From Cenococcum geophilum 1.58 (taxonomy: Eukaryota; Ascomycota; Dothideomycetes; Gloniales; Gloniaceae): 64,000 bases of DNA. The DNA lies in assembly GCA_001692895.1 (NCBI GenBank), contig KV748236.1:992241-1056240 (forward strand), given 5' to 3'. This document shows, one piece after another, positions 13,601-25,950 of the stretch (its first letter is position 1; each line of letters begins with the position of its first letter). Below the pieces are notes generated by a model that saw only the letters and a list, made by a program, of their open reading frames with translations, was not told the DNA's origin and searched no databases. A program made the position numbers and the translations under genes.

Positions 13601-15809
13601 AACTACTAAGGCCTAAATATACTTACTATTAAGAATTAATACCCACTACTATTAATCCGTGAGACACTTAACGTACTCTATAGTACTAAGTACTTTACTA
13701 AACTTAATATAATTGCTGCGTTTAACCAGATCCAAATTGCGGAGGGCTATAAGTAGCTTATAGTATTTATTACCTGGTTCGGACTCTATAAAATACTAGT
13801 TATACTATTTGGCCTCTATAACGCACCCGCTATATTCTAGAACTATATTAACTATATTCTACACAACGCCCTTAATAACTACTGCACTGCCTATCTTAAC
13901 GACGTCTTTATCTTTTCTAAAACACGCGCTAAGTATACTAAGTATATAAATAAAGTCATCTAAAGACTCGGCAATGCTAGACTTTAAATTAATATTAATA
14001 AGTCTAAGTTCTACTCTACTAAAACAAAATACCTTGGCTTAATTATCTTAACTAATGGTATAACTATAGACCCTAAGAAGGTACAGGCCTTATAGGAATA
14101 GAAGGACCCGATATTAATTAAAGAACTATAACAATTTCTTAACTTCGCGAACTTCTACTAATAATTTATTTAAGGCTACTCTGCTATTGCTATACCTATA
14201 ATAAAACTCCTAAAGAAGGATATCGGATAGCTATAGGGACTAGAACAAGCTAAATCGTTTAAGGCCCTTAAGGGAGCCTTTACTTTAGCACTAGTACTAG
14301 TATACTATAACTATATAAAGAAAACAGTAGTAGAAATAGACGTATTAAATTAGGCTTTTGGCGGAGTCCTTTCCTAGTATAATAATAATAGAAAATTAAG
14401 ACTGGTCGCATTCTTCTCTATAAAGCACTTTACGCTAAAGTGTAACTACAAGATCTATAATAAAGAACTCTTAGCTATTATTAAGGCTTTAGAGGAATAG
14501 CGTCCTAAGCTATAAGGGACTAAGGAGCCGTTTAAAATTATTACCNACTATAANAACCTATANANNTTTATAACTACTAANNAGCTAAACTAGCGCNAAG
14601 TCTAGTNGGTAGAGTTCCTTTTATAGTTTAACTTTATAATTATATATAGACCTAGTAGTAAAGCTATGCTCCCTAACGCCCTAAGCTGGCTATTAGGAAT
14701 AAGGCCTAAGAACGCCGATAATAAACGCCTCCGCTACTAAGCCTAAGTTGTTATACCGCCCTAGAAAGTTAACCCTATAATCTTAAAAGAATTACTATAT
14801 AAGTCCCGTAACTCTAATAACATAGAGTTTATAGCCGCTTTAGACCCTAAAATAGCTAAAAAGTTACTAAATAAGTTAATTTAGCTGGGATACTAGGAGA
14901 ATAAACTCGCAAAAGATATAGTGGCAGCCCTATATAATTGGAAAGCTTGCCGTTAGCTAAAGAAGATTAGGAAATTACTTTATTACGATAAGTTAGAATA
15001 TAGTATTATTAACGGATAGATCTACTTCCGCTAATATCTCTTCGTCCTTAACGCCCTAGACCTCCACCTATAAGTTACCTATTACTCTTATAGCAGCGGC
15101 CCCGCTAGTTACCCTAGCTGGGTTAAGACTTTTAACCTTTTAAACCAAATATATTAGTAGCTAGAAATCTCCTAGTTTACGGCTACCTTTATTAAAGACT
15201 ATACCCTATACTTTCGCACTAAGACCCCCCATTCTACCCTACCCGGTTTCCTAAAGCTATTAAAATTACCCGCCCGCCTATAGACCGATATCTTAATTAA
15301 CTATATTATAACGCTGCCGGTATACTAACGCTATAATAAGGCGTATAAATATATCCTTATTATTATAGACCGCCTAACTAAAATATAATACCTTATTTTA
15401 GTAATAGGACTCTTAATAAAGGAGCTAGTTAATAGCTTTATTAATAACGTATATAAGCTCTATAGTGTACTAAGCACGATTATCTCTAATTATGGTATAT
15501 AATTTATTAGCGACTTCTGGCGACAACTAAGTAAACGCCTTAAGATAATCTTATAACTAAGCTTAGCCTAGTACCTAGAAACGGACGGCTAAACTAAAAT
15601 TACTAATGCTGCCGTAAATAAATACCTTTGTGCTTTTGTTAGCTTTATATAGGATAACTAAGTTAACTACCTACCGCTTACTAAGTTTACTATAAATAAC
15701 CAAGTTAATAAGAGCATAGGCATCTCCCCATTTTTTATAAACTATAGCTTTAACCCTTACCTTAAAATCGAGCCTACTAGCCCCTACCTACCGACACTAT
15801 TAGTATAAG
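10690..15809 (+). pseudogene. Gypsy-2 gag-pol remnant (gag, protease, RT, RNase H, integrase)
   Basis: With stop codons ignored, the plus strand gives a capsid-like gag (10750-11400) and a nucleocapsid-like basic Arg/Gly stretch near 11600-11680. The reverse transcriptase is at about 13400-14080, with KLNIIAAFNQIQIAEGYK near 13700 and the catalytic box YLNDVFIFS near 13893-13919. RNase H follows at about 14280-14700 (ambiguous bases 14546-14606) and integrase from about 15250. In the catalytic box the first Asp codon, which follows a T, has become Asn, while the second, which follows a C, is kept. That is the base context of RIP. Element D interrupts integrase at 15809. Confidence 0.85.
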
Positions 15810-18800
15810 TGTTACGGCACTGTTACAGACCCTCGTTAGGGGCTCGTCTGGAGCCTTAGCGCCATGTATATAGACGTGTCCTTTCCTCGACCTTCTTCTA
15901 GTCCTCGTCTTGATATTCTCGTTAATAGACTACCAATCGTACAGGCTTGCGCGTCCCTCTTACCGTGCTCGTGCCTCGATTAACTGAGTCGCTAACATTA
16001 TATTAAGACCAACCACCCTTTCTTCCTGAAAAGGAACTCAAAAATATCTATAAGGACACAGAATAGGACCCTAAGGACATAGAACAGGACCCTAAGAACT
16101 AGAACTAAAACCAGAACTAGAACCCTAAGAACACGAACAGAACACGAACGGAACACGAACAGCACACGAATATGACCACGACCCTAAGAACCAGACACGC
16201 ACGGACAAGGACCCCTAAAAGAACCTACCAGAAATTACCTAATACCCCTATATCTAGCGAACACCAGATTAATTTGACTGGGTCGATCTAATTAAACTAG
16301 AGCCTTAATATAGGCCTGTTACCAAATCGAATTAATTAAATTAAGGCCTTCTAGGGAGGCATAAACGATCAAATTAAGTATATGACCCCAACTATATAAC
16401 CTGACCAACGAACGAACCGACGAATTAAAACGTCAAAATAAGGTTTTGCTAAGACGCTAACTGGACCCTTCTTAACCCTTTTAAATTAAAAGCGAATGAC
16501 CTTAACAACTAGTTATACCAGACATTAATTATTTAAACGTATAGCCAGCGAACAAGGAATAATTTGGTTAAATCGATTGATCGAATTAAAATTAAAAGAA
16601 ATTAATTTGGACCACTTAAAGAACCTACGTATCTTAACTTCTGAGCAAGCCTCTGCTATTGGTTTGCTTAGGTGTACGTAATTAAAGTTAAATCTAACCT
16701 TTAACAACTACCTACCCTGTAGGACTCTATTATTATTCTTATTAAAATATACAAGTATCTATTACCTAGACATTAAATATACGCGATAGAACCAGCAGTA
16801 ATATTACCGATAGTATGGCTCTATTAGCTCTTCCGTTCGAACCTTCCTATACTGCGTTAAAGAGCCTCCGTTAAAAGGTCTCTAATTATACCACTACCTT
16901 TATTACCCTACCTCATTGACCTAAAAACCTCTCTACGGATCTCCACCCCTACCTTAACAACGCTATTGTAACCTTAAGCACTTCAACGGCCTATCTATAT
17001 AATAATAATGCTCCCTAGGCTATAAGGGTAGTAGAGGTAAAAGAGGGGGTAGAAAGAGTTAATATAAAGGTTGAAGAAGTTAAGGCCGAGGTTGCGGAAG
17101 TTAAAGCTTAGGTTGATGAGGTTGACAAGAAGGTTAATAAGGTTGATAAGAAGGTTAATAAGGTTGATAAGAAGGTTAATAAGGTTGATAAGAAGGTTAA
17201 TAAGGTTGATAAGAAGGTTAATAAGGTTGATAAGAAGGTTAATAAGGTTGATAAGAAGGTTAATAAGGTTAATAAGAAGGTTAATAAGGTTAATAAGAAG
17301 GTTAATAAGGTTGATAAGAAGGTTAATGAGGTTAATAAGAAGGTTAATAAGGTTAATAAGAAGGTTAATAAGGTTAATAAGAAGGTTGCGGAAATTAAGA
17401 CGGAGGTTGCGGAGGTCAAGACATAAGTTAACGACGTTAAGTTGCAAGTAATGTCGTTAGAAATATAAATGGACGACGTTAAGAACAGCCTTTTTAACCA
17501 GACGCAAAGCCTTAATAACCACACATATATTTAACTAAATTCTATGCAAAAATGGCTCGACGACTAGATTAAACCTATTATAGCTTATATTTAGGATGGA
17601 GACTACTATAGATATATTATGGCTAAAGGTTTTCCTAATAGAGTTAAAGACTTCTGGAGGCTTGTTTTAGACCCTAAAACCCTAATAAATCTTACAAGAT
17701 ATTACTTAGTATAAGACTGGGAACGATGGAAGAGGGCTACCTTAAGGGATACTAACATTAGCTGTTATATAGAACTAGAGGATGCAGTTACCGCGCATCT
17801 ATATAAGTATCTAAGGGCCCTAGCCATAATATAGGGCCTATAGTACAGCGTCCTTAAACCCCCGAGACCTTAACGCCAAGGCCTAGGAAAGCGCAAGGTA
17901 GAGACAGATAATGGGTTAAGACAAGTTAGGGCACGAGAAGACCAGGACAACGATTCTGTAATAGGATTAGAATTAACCTCTTTACAAGATGTCAACGACC
18001 AAAGGTCTTAGCCGAGTAGGGTAATATCGGTGCAGATACGGGTACCTTCTAATACAGAGAGAAGAGATCTTGTAGAACTACTAATGGTAGCTAAAAGAGA
18101 GGATCCAGGAAGACATAGCCCTAAGTCTATATATTAGGAGCCTAGTAATTCTCTTAAGCTTTAATAGAGGATTAGATCTACTCCTTTTACTAAATAACGG
18201 AGGAATTGGATGCGTTATAGCGACGGTCAATTGGTCTATACCTCTAAGCTTTAAGGACGACATTAGGACCGCACCCCTAGGGAAGAGCTTCGTTGACTAG
18301 TCTCTAGCCCGGAACCTACTCGATTATTCTCTAGTAAGGAGCTTAGACAATTGGCCCCTGGTTTAGGTCCTACTTAACCACTCTCTATACTATAACCTAA
18401 CCCGACCTAACCGATAAGATATTACGCCGATACGCCTACGACACTAATCCCAACGCTAGTACCGTACTACTACCCGAACCAACCGACTTTTACTACTCTA
18501 CCTACAGCTACCCAATTAACCCTTACTGCTCCACCTATAACAACAATTCAGAACGGATCTATAATATGGCTTTCTTAACGGGGAGGACAACTACAAAGCC
18601 TAAGGGCAGGCTTTTGCGGAGGGGGGGGTAATATTACGGCACTATTACAGACCCTTGTCAGGGGCTCGTCTGGAGCCTTGGCGCCATGTATATAGATATA
18701 TCCTTTCCTCGACCTTCTTCTAGTCCTTGTCTTAATATTCTCGTTAATAGACTACCAATCGTATAGGCTTACGCGTCCCTCTTGCCGTGCTCGTGCCTCG

Positions 18801-18819
18801 ATTGACTGAGTCGCTAACA
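15810..18819 (+). mobile_element. Element D: non-autonomous LTR retrotransposon with coiled-coil gag
   Basis: It is bounded by 188-bp LTRs (15810-15997 and 18632-18819) and a perfect 5-bp duplication ATAAG (15805-15809 and 18820-18824), with a G-rich polypurine tract at 18618-18629. The 2.6-kb interior shows no reverse transcriptase or integrase. It encodes a basic, gag-like protein with a Val-heptad coiled coil (17112-17393) followed by a capsid-like stretch (17540-17830), now broken by TAG/TAA stops. It would have depended on another element, perhaps a gypsy, for mobility. It is inserted in Gypsy-2 integrase. Related LTR pieces are at 992-1148 and, inverted, near 26579-26705. Confidence 0.85.
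17112..17393 (+). repeat. 21-bp tandem array coding a heptad coiled coil
   Basis: About thirteen copies of a 21-bp unit (GTTGATAAGAAGGTTAATAAG) encode VDKKVNK/VNKKVNK heptads on the plus strand, placing Val at the a and d positions of a coiled coil. The unit length is a multiple of three and of seven codons, so copy-number change would keep both frame and heptad phase. Low-complexity frames also appear on the minus strand, but these are shadows of the array. Confidence 0.85.
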
Positions 18820-18945
18820 ATAAGTAAAGAAGGAGTTCTTCCGCGTAGACTTTATAGCTAACCGCTTTAAGCGGATATTAATATAGCTTAAGGCCCTAGC
18901 CCGGATTTTATAGTAACGCTATAAAGACAATGCTAATACCCATAG
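18820..18945 (+). pseudogene. Gypsy-2 integrase piece between element D and Gypsy-1
   Basis: This 126-bp strip of Gypsy-2 integrase C-terminal coding sequence (reading FIANRFKRI) is left between two nested insertions. It joins 15809 on its left and 24907 on its right once element D and Gypsy-1 are removed with one copy of each target duplication. Confidence 0.7.
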
Positions 18946-21900
18946 TGTCATGGGACACCCCCGTGACACCTTATACACGTCCACCTGTTTTTACCGACTT
19001 AGCAACTAGAGACTGACTACGAGACGGCAATTTGCGGTAATCTAACGGCAATCTGCTATATTCTGCCATATTCCGCTAAGTTCTACTAAATCCTGCTAAG
19101 TTCTGCTAGGACCACTACCTAAATCCTATTTTGCTTTATATATGTATTAACTAAGCAACCAAGCTAATAATATATACCCTTTCTTCCCGTTTCCCTACCT
19201 TCTCTCCTTACATAATGTCTTAACCTTATTACACAGTTTATATATATAGCTTAATAGTATCTACTTTGCTATATATTATCGCCGCTTATACTTACTCCGT
19301 AATACTATATTACGTTAACTACCTATACTACTGTTAAAATGTAGACCGAACCCGAAGCCCCTATAATAACCACTAGTATTATATCCGTACTCTAAAAATA
19401 ATTAGTAGAAATATAGAAGTCTTTTATAGACGCCCTTATATAGAACTAAGCCACTTTAAATTAATGATAAGCCGAATAAGAAGCACGACACTAATAATTA
19501 ATTAAGGACCTCTAAGAAGAAGTCCGCACCCTTAAGATGCCTACGCTAGGACCTTAAGACTAAATACTATCTCTGGAAATAAATACGCGGAACGCGAGCC
19601 CCAAACCTATAGTAGTCACTTACCCCAAATTAACTACTACACCGTAACGATCTAAATAACTACTAGACCCTCTAATATTCACTAGCAAATAATAAAAACT
19701 CCAATTATTTCTAAGCTAGCTTAAAAATAAGCTAACTAGTAATACTAACCGCTACCTAACCAAAGCTAACCGACTCTGCTACGCCCTAAGTCGACTAGGA
19801 GGAGACGCAGCTAACCTTATTAAACCCCTTTAACCGAACTTAGTACTAAGTCTAGTTGTACTTCTTAAAGCTATATACGGTGACCTAAACCGCCAAGCTA
19901 CTACTTAGAGAAAGATAAACTATATAACTTAAGGAACGAAAAGCTTTCTAGTATACTTCTCTAAATTTAACTATTACGTAAAGGAAACAGGCTAGAATAA
20001 CTCCGTACTAATTAACAGCCTTATTAAATCCTTAAGCTCTAAACTAAAAACCTCCCTAATAGGCGTAGACCTACCAGGAGCCCTTAATGCCTATATAAAC
20101 GTTATTAATAAACAGTACAACAATATACTACGCCTAATACTAAAACCTGCCCCCTAATATAATATGACAACCCCGCGAACATCTACTAAGTTATTGTCTT
20201 AGCCTAAGCACCCTAACGCCATGGATATTAACACTAGAATCCTAGATTACGCCCTACTAGGGTCCTCTAAATAAGAACAACGCCTTAAGCTAGGCCTCTG
20301 CTTTAAATGTGGAAGAAAGAATTATATCTTAAAACACTGCCTCGTCCCCCTACCTACGCACTAAAATAATCTACGAACGGCCAACACTAATAGCTATTTA
20401 CCGCATCGATCTTCCGGTTACCATCCCCGATCTTTATTTAGTTCTAGCCCCATGTCTAGTAAGCACTATTTATAAGGATAAAGCTCTAACCGACGCTCTA
20501 TAAAAACCCCGCCCTAATTACCTCTAAAAGGAAGGTCCTAGAGCTAAGTCGCTCTCTAGGACGGCTCTGCCTTAGGATCTTATTAAACGCATTTAACGTT
20601 ACAAACTCTAACTCTTAGGACCGTAGCATAACTATTAACTACCGTCTTTAGTAGAATAGTTAATAGGCTAACGCTTAAATCGTAATTAATATAGGAGCTA
20701 GCGGTATAGGATTTATTAACAAGATCTTTATATAAGATAATAGTTTTACCCTAACCCCCCTTAACCGGCATATTAATATATTTAGATTTAACGGCAAACG
20801 CACCGTTTTAGGCCGTATTACCTATATAGCAGCCCTAAGACTCTAATACCTAAACTACGAAGAACTAATTAAGCTTTTTATTACCACCTTAGGTTACCTA
20901 GTAATTCTTAGATAACCTTGGATAAAGCTATATAAGGTAACTATTAACTAGGATAACCTTAAGCTTCTATTTACCGCCTCCCGTTATAAGCAGAAGTGCC
21001 TTATAACTTACTACCCTAACCCTAAACTAAAACCTAGGAAATCTACTAAGATCTACTAGCCTAAGATTTCCACCGATATCCACCCCGCGCCTAAGAAATC
21101 TACTAAATTCCACTAACCTAAGAATTCCACCGAATTCCACTAATATAAGATTTCCACTAATATCTACTAAAGATTTGGAAATCCTACCGAACCCCACGAA
21201 CCAACCCCAACTACTATACTACCCCAAACTAAGCAAAAGCTTAAGCTTAGTATATAAGAGTACCAGAAGAACTAGTACCCTATAATGAAAAGAATACTTA
21301 AAAAACCCGAACCTAAATCTAATACTAACTCTATACCTAATATTAAACCTAAACCTAAATAAGAAACTATGTAAGAGACTATAGACAATCTAAGAGAGCT
21401 TAACACCCTAGATATCTATATAATTAGAGCTACTCCGCTAGCTTAGCTTGCTAAGAAGCCTAAATATACAATTTTCGCTATTACGATGGCTGATATTAAG
21501 AAAGCCTTGGCACTAAAGAAGCACACTAACCCTATTATAAAGGTACCAGCAGAGTACCATTACCGCTTAGACGCATTCTTACGAAAGGAAGCCGATAAGC
21601 TATTAGAACACCAACTATACAACTACAAGATTATACTTAAAGAAGAAAAGCAGCCTAGATTTAGACCCCTATACGGAATATCCTAAAACAAACTCTAAGT
21701 GCTATGAAAGTATCTGGACGAGAACCTAAGTAAAGGATTTATTAGAGTAAGCTCTTTACCTATAGCCGTATTAGTAATCTTTATTAAGAAACCTAGTGGC
21801 GGTCTATGCTTCTATGTAGATTACTAAGCCCTTAATACCGTTACTATTAAGAACCAATATCCAATCCCGTTAATATAAGAGACGCTAAACCAACTAAGTA

Positions 21901-24900
21901 AGGCTTGCTACTATACGAAGCTTAATATCATCTCTGCATTTAACCGCCTCCGTATAGCAAAGGGAGATAAATGGCTTACCGCATTTTGTACTCGGTATGG
22001 ATTATTTAAATACTTAATAATACTATTTGGCCTCGCAAATACTCCAAGCTTGTTTTAACATTATATAAATAATACCCTACGCCCCTACTTAGACATCTTC
22101 TATACTGCTTATATTAACGATATCTTAATATATAGTAATAACCTAACTAAATATTAGAAATACGTTAACCTTATTCTATAAGCCCTACACGGAGCTAGTC
22201 TACAATTAGATATAGATAAATGCGAGTTTTATAAGACGGAAGTCCTATACCTTAGGCTTCTTATTTCTATAGACGGCATATAAATAGACCTAAAAAAAAT
22301 TAAAGTAATTATAAACTAGCAAGAACCTAAGAACGTTAAGGACGTAAGAGCCTTTATAGGATTTACCAATTTCTACTAATGGTTTATTAATAACTTCTCC
22401 GCCCTAGTTTTACCCCTTATAGCTCTAACCCAAAAGAATAAAGCCTTTATCTTTAACAAGGAATGTAAGAAAGCCTTTACTTATCTAAAGGTTATATTTA
22501 CTACCGCGCCTGTGCTTTAATACTTCGACCTAAACCAAATAAGTATTATAGAAGCTAACTTATCCGACTATATCACTAGAGGCATTCTATCTCAATATAA
22601 CAAAGAGGGAGTATTATACCCCGTAGTATATTACTTAAAACAACTAAGCCCAGCCGAATATAACTACAAGATCTACGACAAGGAACTGCTAGCTATTATT
22701 AGATACTTTAAGCAATGGCGACCTAAACTAGAAGACGCTGGATTCCTAATTAAGGTCCTTAGCGATTATAAGAACCTATAGTACTTTATAACTATAAAAC
22801 AGCTAAGCTACCATTAGGCCCGCTAGTTAGAATACCTATCTTATTTCTAATTCTTAATCACGTACCGCCTAGGCATTTAAGGCCAGAAGCCTAATACCCT
22901 AACCCAACGCTTATAAGACGCGCTAGCACTAAAAAAGGTACGTTCTTACCAAAATTAGACCCTACTTCGCCCTAAACTATTTAACCCTCCTACTAAAGAT
23001 CTTACGGTATAAGTCCTTGAAATAATTAATTAATTAATTAAATAGATTATAACTAATAAATACCTAAATAATAAGTTTATCTAAGAGACGCTTAAGCTAA
23101 TTTAAGATAGCGTTAGACGCTCTAAGAAGATCTCTCTAAGTAAATATAAAGCTTGTGGAAACCGCTTATATTACTAAAACCGTCTAGTTATCCCTAATTA
23201 TAATAAACTTAAGCTTAAGCTCCTTAAATACGTACACGACCTACTGGTAGCCAGCCACCTAGGCTAAGGAAAAATCCTAGAGCTACTCTAACGGGAGTAT
23301 TACTGGCTGAATATGTATAACACGACACGAAGGTACGTCTTTAGCTATTACGTCTACCGACGAGCTAAAGCTTCGCATAAGACATATAACGGCCTTTTAA
23401 AGCTACTGCCTGTTCCGGACCAAAGATAGAAGGACATCTTAATTAACTTTATTATTAACCTCCCTATAAGTAAGGGCTGCATAAATATTATAGTAGTTAT
23501 AGACCGACTATCTAAGATAAGACACTTAATCGCCTGCCCTAATATATTAATACCTGCTATCGCCCAATTATTCCTAAACCACATATGGAAACTCTACGGA
23601 CTCCCTAAAACGATTATCTCCAATAGAGGCAGCTAGTTTATCTTTATATTTTAGAAAGAACTAACTACCTAACTCCGCATTAAAGCACTATTATCTATAG
23701 TATACTACCTAAAAATAGATAGTTAAACGGAACGTGTAAACGCTATAATAGAATAGTATATTTGGATATACACGTTATACTTATAAAATAACTGGATTAA
23801 CTAGCTTGTATTTGCCAAGTTTACTATAAATAATTCCGTTTCGGAAACTATAAAGGTCTCCCCGTTCCTAGCCAACTACGGCTAGTATCCATAAATAGGT
23901 TTTAAACCCTTTAGTAATGTTCCTCGCCCTGCTTATTATACCTTATAAGTTACGGAAGCAAATAAATTCATAAAGAAGATGGAGGAATTATAACAGTTCC
24001 TTGCTAACGAAATAATATAGGCTTAATCTGTCTATAAAGCCGCAGCGAATAAGAAACGAACCCTAGCACCGGCCTACTAAATTGGTAACTTTGTCTAGCT
24101 AAACACAAGAAATCTAAATACAAAACGACCTACTAAGAAGCTTAATTGGAAGAACGCTGGCCCTTATAAGGTTAAGAAGGTTATCTCCTCTTACGCCTAC
24201 CGACTAAAGCTCCCTAATACGGTTAAAATCCACCCCGTATTTCACACGTCAGTCCTCCGCCCCGCTGCTCCTATATTAAACGCCTTACCCAGACAGATAT
24301 AAGACCCTCCCCCACTAGTTAAAGTGGATGGTGAGAACAAGTACTTTGTTAAAAGAATTAATAACATTAAGTATAATAAACGGAAACGTTAATATATATA
24401 TCTCACGAAATAAAGAGGCTTTATTAAGCCCTTATGGGAACCTATTAACTCTATAGGACTTACACAAGCCGCAAAAGACTTTCACGAACTCTATCTAGAA
24501 CTACCACAGCCTTATCTCACAAAAGCTCGAGTTTAAAGGGGGGGTACTGTCATGGGACACCCCCGTGACACCTTATACACATCCACCTATTTCCACCAAC
24601 TTAGCAACTAGAGACTAACCATAAGACGGCAATTTACGGTAATCTGACGGCAATCTACTATATTCTGCTATATTCCGCCAAGTTCCACCAAATCCTACCA
24701 AGTTCTGCCAGGACTACTACCTAAATCCTATTCTACTCCGTATATATATTGACCAAGCAACCAAGCTAACGATATATACCCTTTCTTCCCGTTTCCCTGC
24801 CTTCTCTCCTTACGCAACGTCTTGACCTTATTACACAGTTCATATATATAGCTTAATAGTATCTACTTTGCTACATATTATCGCCGCTTATACTCACTCC

Positions 24901-24906
24901 GTAACA
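18946..24906 (+). mobile_element. Gypsy-1: complete chromovirus (Ty3/gypsy with chromodomain)
   Basis: LTRs of 359 bp lie at 18946-19304 and 24548-24906, and a polypurine tract AAAGGGGGGG precedes the 3' LTR. The flanks are CATAG (18941-18945) and CGTAG (24907-24911), a 5-bp duplication differing by one transition. The order inside is gag with a zinc knuckle CFKCGRKNYILKHC (20297-20341), protease (20620-20950), reverse transcriptase with YINDILIYS (near 22110), RNase H (22480-22760) and integrase. A chromodomain-like C-terminus near 24330-24540 includes ENKYFVKRINNIKYNKRKR. Stops from RIP are scattered throughout. It is the youngest layer of the nest by position. Confidence 0.9.
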
Positions 24907-25758
24907 CGTAGGGATAAGAGCGCGTTATTCTACAAAGGCGATATAGTTATAGTTAGCTTAGAAAATATAAAGATAAATAAACCTAAGAAGAAATGGGACG
25001 ATAAATGGGACGGCCCGTACCCTGTACTCGCAGTATACTAAAGGGCAGTTATAGTAGACCTCCTAGACCATATCTAAGTAAATAAATCCTTTTATACATC
25101 TAAGGTCCGCCTCTAGGCTGCTAAAGAGATCCCTAGCTAAGCAAATATTAATACTATAGAGCGTTGTAATATATAAGGACGAGTGGCAGAAAAAGATAAT
25201 AACGGTAATATAGAAGACAAATAAGAGTTTAAGAAAATCCTTAATGTATATAACAAAGACCCCTAGGGCCTAACTTATAAGATTAAATAGAAATATTATA
25301 AGAATATAACCTAGCAGCTAAAGGAAGACCTAAAGGGTTGCGAATAAGCTATATAGCGCTTTTATAAGCAATACCTTAAGAAGCTAAGACCCCCAGACTG
25401 GGTATAAGATAAGGAAAAGTCACGCTAAGGTTACGGTCGACTACCATATTAAAATTTATAGTGGTTAAGATATTATAGAACTTTAACTGGCGGTTAAAGT
25501 TGTCTAATTGGCCAAAATTCTCGCTAAGAAACGCCACGCGGATCGATTTAGGTGGTGGTGTAGAGTTCTACTGACCTTACTTACTAAACTAACCAATTAG
25601 GATTTTCTATACCCGGCATAAAAAATCGCTATTAGCTTGGTTAAGGGCGGTAAGCGGAACTAATATCTTTACGGTAAAAAATAGGTAACCCTATACACTA
25701 CCTATTTTTAAATTATCTATTTAGTTTAGGGACTAAACCATCTAGGGGAGAGGAGTAC
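24907..25758 (+). pseudogene. Gypsy-2 integrase C-terminus and chromodomain-like end
   Basis: The plus strand reads KSALFYKGDIVIVSLENIKI, then KWDDKWDGPYPVLAVY, the usual SH3-like end of gypsy integrases. After that comes EFKKILNVYNKDP...LTYKIK-stop-KYY, a chromodomain-like motif with Trp codons turned into stops. A purine-rich tract (25746-25756) precedes the 3' LTR. Confidence 0.75.
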
Positions 25759-25945
25759 TATTACGGCACTGACCTAATATATACTATTTTATACTGTCTC
25801 GTACTATTCCCTACTGTTAGCTAGCCTACTACTAGCGACTTGGCGGCCGGCCCTACTATTTATATACAATACCCCCTTTCCACCTTCTTCCCCTCTTTAT
25901 ACTATAACGTAGTTATTTAGTCTACTTTATTATAGCACTGTAACA
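25759..25945 (+). repeat. 3' LTR of Gypsy-2
   Basis: The 187-bp copy of the LTR at 3422-3608, starting TATTACGGCACTGACC and ending GCACTGTAACA, is followed directly by the GTACC duplication. Confidence 0.85.
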
Positions 25946-25950
25946 GTACC

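Larger units (their letters stand above)
3422..25945 (+). mobile_element. Gypsy-2: full-length Ty3/gypsy element split by nested insertions
   Basis: Two 187-bp LTRs (3422-3608 and 25759-25945) share nearly all bases. They are bordered by a perfect 5-bp duplication GTACC (3417-3421 and 25946-25950). Between them, in plus orientation, come gag (about 10.7-11.9 kb), protease, reverse transcriptase, RNase H, integrase (to 15809, then 18820-18945) and an integrase C-terminus with a chromodomain-like end (24907-25500), then a polypurine tract before the 3' LTR. The span is 22.5 kb because a LINE, element D and Gypsy-1 have inserted into it. Everything is RIP-mutated and none of it is expected to be functional. 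Confidence 0.85.

Noticed and set aside
16995..17524. Two minus-strand low-complexity frames of 138-150 codons (NLLINLINLL and LLTFLLT repeats)
   Set aside because: They are reverse-strand readings of the 21-bp tandem array. The plus strand gives heptads consistent with a gag coiled coil inside a delimited LTR element.
21486..21686. 66-codon plus-strand frame
   Set aside because: It is a surviving fragment of the Gypsy-1 polyprotein just before the reverse transcriptase, not a separate gene.
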